Positions 59,494 through 64,000 of a stretch of DNA of 64,000 nucleotides are shown one piece after another. Source of the stretch: Mucilaginibacter yixingensis. Its GTDB lineage: Bacteria > Bacteroidota > Bacteroidia > Sphingobacteriales > Sphingobacteriaceae. The DNA lies in the NCBI RefSeq assembly GCF_041080815.1, contig NZ_CP160205.1, positions 2,914,001 to 2,978,000 on the forward strand, given 5' to 3'. Each line of letters opens with the position of its first letter. The stretch's first letter is position 1. Below the pieces are notes generated by a model. That model searched no databases. It saw nothing but the letters and a program-made list of their open reading frames with translations, and was not told the DNA's origin. Both the position numbers and the translations under genes were made by a program.

Positions 59494-60726
59494 ATGCCAA
59501 ATATTTCAGATAAAGGGCAGCGAATGCCTGCATCACCAATTAGGAAGCTTACTCCTTTTGCCGATAAAGCCAAACTGGACGGTAAAAAAGTGTATCACTT
59601 AAACATCGGTCAACCCGATATTGAGACTCCCGAAGGCATGATTAACGCCATTAAAGGCATTGATTTTAAAGTTTGGGCTTACACGCCTTCAGAAGGCACC
59701 CTTTCATACCGAAAAAAACTAGTTAGCTACTATAACAGAGCTGGTTATAACATCAATACAGAAAACATTATTGTTACTACCGGCGGCTCTGAAGCCATTA
59801 ATATTGCTTTAATGACCTGCCTTGACCCGGGTGATGAGATCATCATCCCTGAGCCATTTTACGCTAACTATAACGGCTTTGCCTGCCAGGCAGACGCCGT
59901 GGTAAAACCTATCCTGTCATACATTGACAATGGCTTTGCCCTGCCCCCTATCAGCGAATTTGAAAAGCTGATTACGCCGAAAACCAGGGGCATTATGATC
60001 TGCAGTCCGAATAATCCTACCGGGTACTTGTACTCAAAAGAGGAAATGGAGGCACTGAAAGATCTGATTTTAAAGCACGATCTGTATCTTTTTGCAGATG
60101 AGGCATACCGCGAGTTTTGTTATGACGGGCGCGAGTTTACCTCGCCTATGCACCTGGACGGGATTGACGATAACGTGATCATCCTGGATACCGTGAGCAA
60201 ACGTTACAGCGCTTGCGGCGCGCGTCTGGGTTGTATCATCACCAAAAACAAAGAGGTTTGGGCTACCGCCCTCAAATTTGCGCAGGCCCGCCTGAGCGCT
60301 GGTATGGTGGAGCAAATTGCCGGCGAAGCTGCTATTGATACGCCCGATAGCTATTTCGAAGCCGTAACCAAAGAGTACACCCATCGTCGTGATGTGTTGG
60401 TGAACGCGCTGAACAAAATAGACGGCGTTTACTGCCCTAACCCGGGTGGTGCATTCTATGTTTGTGCCCGTTTACCAATTGACGACTCTGACAAATTTTG
60501 CCAGTGGATGCTGGAAAGCTTTACTTATAACAATGCCACGGTAATGTTTGCTCCGGCAACCGGCTTTTACAGCACGCCCGGCGCGGGTATCAACGAGGTG
60601 CGCATGGCCTACGTAATTAACCCTGACGATCTGAACGCCGCCATGAAATGTCTGGAGGAAGGTTTAAAGGTTTACCCGGGACGAGTGGAAGTAGAAAACG
60701 GCAAGCAAAAAGAGGCACACGCTTAA
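59494..60726 (+). CDS. Class I/II pyridoxal-phosphate aminotransferase
   Basis: 410 aa from ATG at 59494; the frame is open further upstream to a TTG, but MPNISDKGQRMPASPIRKL is the family-typical N-terminus. PLP-fold features are HLNIGQPDIETPEG, the TTGGSEAINIALM nucleotide-like loop, NNPTGYL, and SKRYSACGARLGC with the catalytic Lys. It probably transfers amino groups between aspartate or aromatic amino acids and 2-oxoglutarate. A perfect terminator follows. Confidence 0.9.
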   Translation: MPNISDKGQRMPASPIRKLTPFADKAKLDGKKVYHLNIGQPDIETPEGMINAIKGIDFKVWAYTPSEGTLSYRKKLVSYYNRAGYNINTENIIVTTGGSEAINIALMTCLDPGDEIIIPEPFYANYNGFACQADAVVKPILSYIDNGFALPPISEFEKLITPKTRGIMICSPNNPTGYLYSKEEMEALKDLILKHDLYLFADEAYREFCYDGREFTSPMHLDGIDDNVIILDTVSKRYSACGARLGCIITKNKEVWATALKFAQARLSAGMVEQIAGEAAIDTPDSYFEAVTKEYTHRRDVLVNALNKIDGVYCPNPGGAFYVCARLPIDDSDKFCQWMLESFTYNNATVMFAPATGFYSTPGAGINEVRMAYVINPDDLNAAMKCLEEGLKVYPGRVEVENGKQKEAHA

Positions 60727-60745
60727 TAGTTTTGCAATAACAAAG

Positions 60746-60778
60746 AAAGCGCCGGCAGGATTCTGCCGGCGCTTTTTT
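60746..60778 (+). terminator. Terminator of the aminotransferase gene
   Basis: AAAGCGCCGGCAG (60746-60758) pairs perfectly with CTGCCGGCGCTTT (60763-60775) around GATT and runs into a T-tract. Confidence 0.95.
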
Positions 60779-60849
60779 GTTGGATTTACCAGTGTTTCTT
60801 TTGCTCTAAAACTAATCACTTAAGCTTATTCCTGCTTAATTTTATCATC

Positions 60850-61590
60850 ATGAAAAATCTTATTCTTATCACTCTATTAATAATTTCTATCGGGGCTATC
60901 GCGCAAACAAGCAAAAAGAAAAAGGCTTATAGCAACTTCAAAACATTTCATATTGATCTTAATAATGATGATATAGTTGATACTATAATTTTGAGTTCAT
61001 CATTATCGGATAAAACATCGTTTAACCGAATTTCTATTTCGATGTCTGGTGCTAAAAAAGCAATCTTTAAAGCAAAAGATCAATGGGCCGACATACAGAA
61101 AGAGTTATTGACTTCTAACAAGAACCTTGTAAAATCAAAAAACATATTTATACAGAAAACCAATTTACATACAGTGCTAATTATGTCTGCCGGCACGGAC
61201 GGGGCTGGATATAGCGGGGAGTTTTCAATAATAAACATTGAAAACAACAACATTAAAATGGTTTTCGACCATGGTTCTGACGAGAGCATTGGGGCCATCA
61301 GTGTAGATGTTGAAATGCCAACCGGGCTTATTGATCTTGAAAATAACGGCAGGTTATGCTTTATATATTCACAATATGGTGAAGTTTATAAATCAGTAAA
61401 GGGCGGCATGATTGGAACTTATCACCCTTTTTACGTGTTTCCTGTTACCGATAATTGTGAGTATAGCGAGTCATTGTCAAAAGCATATAACGAAAAAAAC
61501 TATATATATGTTGATCCTCATCGCCATAAACAAATTGAGATATTTTATCCAGACAATAAAAAACTAAAGCCTCGTCTTTGGAAGCAATAA
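60850..61590 (+). CDS. Hypothetical exported protein, AT-rich
   Basis: 246 aa with a signal peptide (MKNLILITLLIISIGAIAQ). HIDLNNDDIVDTI and LIDLENNGRLCFIYSQYGEV recall calcium-binding or VCBS-like Asp/Asn turns, but no complete repeat array is seen. Codon use is much more AT-rich than in the neighbouring genes, which suggests recent acquisition. I do not recognise a family. Confidence 0.65.
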   Translation: MKNLILITLLIISIGAIAQTSKKKKAYSNFKTFHIDLNNDDIVDTIILSSSLSDKTSFNRISISMSGAKKAIFKAKDQWADIQKELLTSNKNLVKSKNIFIQKTNLHTVLIMSAGTDGAGYSGEFSIINIENNNIKMVFDHGSDESIGAISVDVEMPTGLIDLENNGRLCFIYSQYGEVYKSVKGGMIGTYHPFYVFPVTDNCEYSESLSKAYNEKNYIYVDPHRHKQIEIFYPDNKKLKPRLWKQ

Positions 61591-61605
61591 GATCGGTTCT
61601 CAATC

Positions 61606-61643
61606 CAACAAAAAACCCTCAGTCTAAAGACTAAAGGTTTTTT
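61606..61643. terminator. Probable bidirectional terminator
   Basis: AAACCCTCAGTCT pairs imperfectly with AGACTAAAGGTTT and is flanked by an A-run and a T-run, between two convergent genes. Confidence 0.6.
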
Positions 61644-61668
61644 TATTTTGTGTGGCTGCGATAGCCCG

Positions 61669-62970
61669 TTAATGGTTTTTCTTATTATTCATTTTAGCTT
61701 TTACCCCGCCCCCATAATTATAGGTCTTGGAATTGCTGGCTTTCTTTTCATGAAATGCAGCTCCGGGAGCATCATCGTTTGCTTTTGCTTTGGCAGCCTT
61801 CTTCTCACCCAAACCAGCAGATGTGCGTTCTTTTTCAACAATTAAATCTTCCGGCAATTCTCCCAACGGGATTTTTTGACCGGTGGCCTGCTCAATTTTT
61901 TTAACCGCGGTTAGTTCAAGATCCGAGGCGAACGTAATGGCCATAATTTCATTTTCAACATCCGGCGATGTAATAATCATCCGGTCGATATAGGTTTCTT
62001 TTTCTACCGGTAATTCAAAGTGAATCAAGAATGGGATACCATTCAGATCCAGTTTCTCTTCTCCATCATTAACCACAATCAGCACACGTGTAGCGGCGTC
62101 TTTAAACTCCTGCAGAGATGTAAAGCCATCCATCTCAAAAAACCACGGGTTTAACAAAGCAACTGTACATCGCTGGTGTTGTAAGTCTTTGTACAGTTTC
62201 TCGGCCGTTGGGCGGGTGTTAACAAACAGCACCACTTTGGTAAACAGGTCTTCATCCTGCATAAACAGGTTCAACAGGTTCACTTTGGTGCCAAAGTTAG
62301 GCAGCAAGTATAATATCTGCGGATGCGTATCAAACAGCGGCTCCCCTATTTCCTCAACCTCTACAGTGGCTGGTTGTTTCATAAAAGGCTGTATCATTCT
62401 GTTTAAACGCTCATGCAATACTTCGGTAAAAACAAGATGCTGGCATTTAGGCATGCTATTAACCAGTTCGGTAACGGGTAGTTGCAACCCTTGTTTAACA
62501 ATCAGTTCAGCATCATCAATAACCAGCAATTCTATTTTATTTAGATCCAGGCCAAGTTTAAGGTAGATGGCACGCGCCCTGTCTGGCGTTGCAACCACAA
62601 TATCGGCCCCCTCTGCCATGGCATCCATCTGGGCTTCTATGCCCGGGGTAGCAAATAAGGGAACAATAGATAGCGTTTTATTTTTGTTTAACTGATCGAT
62701 TTTAACAATAATCTCCTCCACCTTTTCTTTATCGGGTGCCAGTATCAAAACTTTCGGCACACCATCGGGCGTATAGTTAAACTTGTTAAGTGTGGCTAAT
62801 ATATAGGTGGTGGTTTTGCCGCAACCTTCGGGGCCAACTACGATGACGTCTTGACCGCCGTTTATACGCGTCAACGTTTTTTGTTGGATTTCTTTAGGAG
62901 CTACGAAACCTGCTTCATTTAAAGATTGTACCAACCCTTTTTTTAATTTGAACTTATCTAACCACGCCAT
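61669..62970 (-). CDS. Degenerate DEAD-box helicase-like protein
   Basis: 433 aa. RecA-like domain 1 has a Q-motif (GFVAPKEIQ), Walker A GPEGCGKTT (46-54) and TPDR (128-131, usually TPGR). Motif II reads DDAE (152-155) instead of DEAD, motif III is FTE instead of SAT, and motif VI, expected as HRxGRxxR after YI, reads DRMIITSP (329-336). Domain 2 keeps VLFVNTRPTAEKL. A Lys/Ala-rich tail of about 60 residues follows. It probably still binds ATP and RNA but may not unwind. Confidence 0.82.
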   Translation of the reverse strand: MAWLDKFKLKKGLVQSLNEAGFVAPKEIQQKTLTRINGGQDVIVVGPEGCGKTTTYILATLNKFNYTPDGVPKVLILAPDKEKVEEIIVKIDQLNKNKTLSIVPLFATPGIEAQMDAMAEGADIVVATPDRARAIYLKLGLDLNKIELLVIDDAELIVKQGLQLPVTELVNSMPKCQHLVFTEVLHERLNRMIQPFMKQPATVEVEEIGEPLFDTHPQILYLLPNFGTKVNLLNLFMQDEDLFTKVVLFVNTRPTAEKLYKDLQHQRCTVALLNPWFFEMDGFTSLQEFKDAATRVLIVVNDGEEKLDLNGIPFLIHFELPVEKETYIDRMIITSPDVENEIMAITFASDLELTAVKKIEQATGQKIPLGELPEDLIVEKERTSAGLGEKKAAKAKANDDAPGAAFHEKKASNSKTYNYGGGVKAKMNNKKNH

Positions 62971-63290
62971 ATCTTATATTTTAAAAACCCCGGAGAGTCG
63001 GCAAATTTATCTCTTTTAAAGCGCATTCCCAGCTCCTTGTCTTAAAAATACACGGTGCCCAACCTGGAATTTCTTTAACAGAAAGACACATAAAACAAAA
63101 AGGAGATAGCTAAGTTTAGTTATCTCCTTTTGTGGAAGCGAGGGGATTGAGTTAGGCCAAATCAGCCTCTAGCATTTAGAAATGAAGATTTTTTTCTGTT
63201 GATCAAAGATTTGCTTGATGCGGTTGCGGCAATGGAAAAATCTGGCAATAGCGGTGATTAGTTGTATACTTGATGATTAACTTTATTGTC
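62971..63290. other. Intergenic region of 320 bp with an orphan terminator
   Basis: It lies between divergent genes yet holds a minus-strand terminator at 63098-63131. A 36-codon open stretch at 63151-63261 encodes RNEDFFLLIKDLLDAVAAM and related sequence without a start codon. It could be the remnant of a gene, but this may be chance. Confidence 0.4.
63092..63131 (-). terminator. Orphan terminator, minus strand
   Basis: AAAAGGAGATAGCTAA (63098-63112 region) pairs over 15 positions with TTAGTTATCTCCTTTT (63117-63131). On the minus strand it is followed by a T-rich tail. No minus-strand gene precedes it within the gap. Confidence 0.7.
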
Positions 63291-63770
63291 ATGAAAAAGC
63301 TTATTCTATTGATGTTCTTAATAGCTTCTTTAAAGTCGACTGCACAGACAAAAAAATCAGATGACATCCTGCTTCATGTATTGCGTTTAAATAAAATAGG
63401 AAAGGTATATAAATTTAATACTGAAGACAGCACTACAACCTATCTAAAATACCTTGGAAAACTTAACACTTCTAAATGGAAAACCTATAAAGTAATGACT
63501 TCCATTTGGATTTGGGGCTTGTCTCATCGTGCAACCAACAGGATATTAATTTATACTGATAAAAATCGTTATGTTGGAAATTATTATTTGACATTATCTA
63601 CTGACTTACCTAATTATATTAAAAACAATCAATTGATTTTTAATAATGTAGAGCCTGATTGCGATAGCCACCTGATAACTATTATTGATTTTAAGAAAGG
63701 TATACCAAAAGATTTTTTTCGCAAATGCAAAGGAGATAGCGGAGATATCTATTCTTTTTCTAAAGACTAA
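63291..63770 (+). CDS. Hypothetical exported protein, AT-rich
   Basis: 159 aa from ATG at 63291 with a signal peptide (MKKLILLMFLIASLKSTAQ); an in-frame upstream extension to a TTG is unlikely. The mature part is Lys/Asn/Tyr-rich with beta-strand character (IWIWGLSHRATNRILIYTD, HLITIIDFKKGIPKDF). Two cysteines (near residues 125 and 149) may form a disulphide. The AT-rich composition matches that of the gene at 60850 and differs from the other neighbours. No family recognised. Confidence 0.6.
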   Translation: MKKLILLMFLIASLKSTAQTKKSDDILLHVLRLNKIGKVYKFNTEDSTTTYLKYLGKLNTSKWKTYKVMTSIWIWGLSHRATNRILIYTDKNRYVGNYYLTLSTDLPNYIKNNQLIFNNVEPDCDSHLITIIDFKKGIPKDFFRKCKGDSGDIYSFSKD

Positions 63771-63781
63771 TTTCCTTTAAC

Positions 63782-63819
63782 AAAAAAACCGTAAGCCAAA
63801 CATACGTTCAACTTACGGT
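63782..63819 (-). terminator. Orphan terminator, minus strand
   Basis: ACCGTAAG (63788-63795) pairs perfectly with CTTACGGT (63812-63819). On the minus strand it is followed by seven Ts. The plus-strand gene at 63291 ends 17 bases earlier; the hairpin is oriented for a minus-strand transcript. Confidence 0.7.
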
Positions 63820-63911
63820 AAGTAATTTTGTGGAGCCGGAGGTTCCTTTGGATGAAATGTCTTACTCAGCCGGTTGCAAATATTACAACTGTAAATTAAA
63901 CCTACTCCGCA

Positions 63912-64000
63912 ATGCTCAACAAAACCGTCAAGCTTTTTTTCTTGATCTTCTTAGTATGCCCAATTATGTCGCAGGCTCAACGCCCTAACCGGAGCTTGCT
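63912..64000 (+). CDS. Exported protein, cut by the right window edge
   Basis: The first 29 codons encode a signal peptide: MLNKTVKLFFLIFLVC then PIMSQAQ, a typical cleavage site. The mature protein is outside the window, so nothing can be said about its function. A minus-strand terminator and a tRNA-3'-end-like sequence lie just upstream. Confidence 0.55.
   Translation, partial: MLNKTVKLFFLIFLVCPIMSQAQRPNRSL

Noticed and set aside
63831..63911. tRNA-like 3' end before the last gene
   Set aside because: TGGAGCCGGAGG resembles the end of a tRNA on the minus strand, but no T-loop, anticodon arm or acceptor partner can be folded, so no tRNA is called.

Overview
The window looks like chromosomal DNA from a Bacteroidota bacterium, most likely family Sphingobacteriaceae (Mucilaginibacter/Pedobacter-like); the genus is an inference. 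The supports are TAnnTTTG-type -7 promoter elements, weak Shine-Dalgarno sequences, roughly 45% GC by eye, many TPR/outer-membrane-barrel/SPOR envelope proteins, a HU-type DNA-binding domain fused to SPOR, RskA-type anti-sigma N-termini, and intergenic palindromes common in such genomes. I see no transposase, integrase, phage module, CRISPR array or rRNA. There is one tRNA (tRNA-Cys, 45919-45989).

Layout. 1-4071 (minus): FAD oxidoreductase, then DUF2809, MpaB-like oxygenase, DUF817 and a HipA-like kinase cut by the window edge. 4200-11246: a DACNV/DisA-like sensor protein, an erythromycin-esterase-like protein, a 907-aa Tat-exported glycosidase-like protein, a small membrane protein and a DUF2130 coiled-coil protein. 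11662-18779: SGNH lipoprotein, a flotillin-like protein with four vault-like repeats, an ankyrin protein, a sigma/anti-sigma pair, small envelope proteins and two tandem zinc-ribbon microproteins. 19079-21286: a TPR hybrid histidine kinase. 21572-31853 (plus): a probable envelope operon of TPR protein, outer-membrane barrel, HU/SPOR protein, ExbB, ExbD, TonB-like protein and a small membrane protein, with folC downstream from its own promoter. 31850-45823: housekeeping and transport genes (UbiD, nucleoside phosphorylase, AI-2E transporter, ABC ATPase, Rrf2 regulator, class II cyclic-nucleotide phosphodiesterase, BamA/TamA-like protein, TrmH-like methyltransferase). 45919-53361: tRNA-Cys with a 58-aa basic protein, pyrD, SGNH hydrolase, ABC-F, DUF1345, and an argH-HAD-ywbE operon. 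53434-64000: DUF72, L,D-transpeptidase, nitroreductase, a fused E1 alpha/beta 2-oxoacid dehydrogenase, DUF1573, a class I aminotransferase, a degenerate DEAD-box protein and AT-rich orphan genes.

The most notable points are: (i) the TPR-barrel-HU/SPOR-ExbBD-TonB operon, which could link DNA, inner membrane, peptidoglycan and outer membrane; (ii) three families of dispersed intergenic inverted repeats, one of which supplies the last codons and stop of two unrelated genes; (iii) two identical palindromic operator-like sites flanking the promoter of an L,D-transpeptidase; (iv) three paralogous ~60-aa double-CxxC proteins; (v) a DEAD-box protein that has lost motifs II, III and VI; (vi) a DisA-like sensor that keeps DGA and GTRH motifs; (vii) a tRNA-Cys/58-aa protein dicistron; (viii) promoters placed so close to ATG that transcripts should be leaderless or nearly so.
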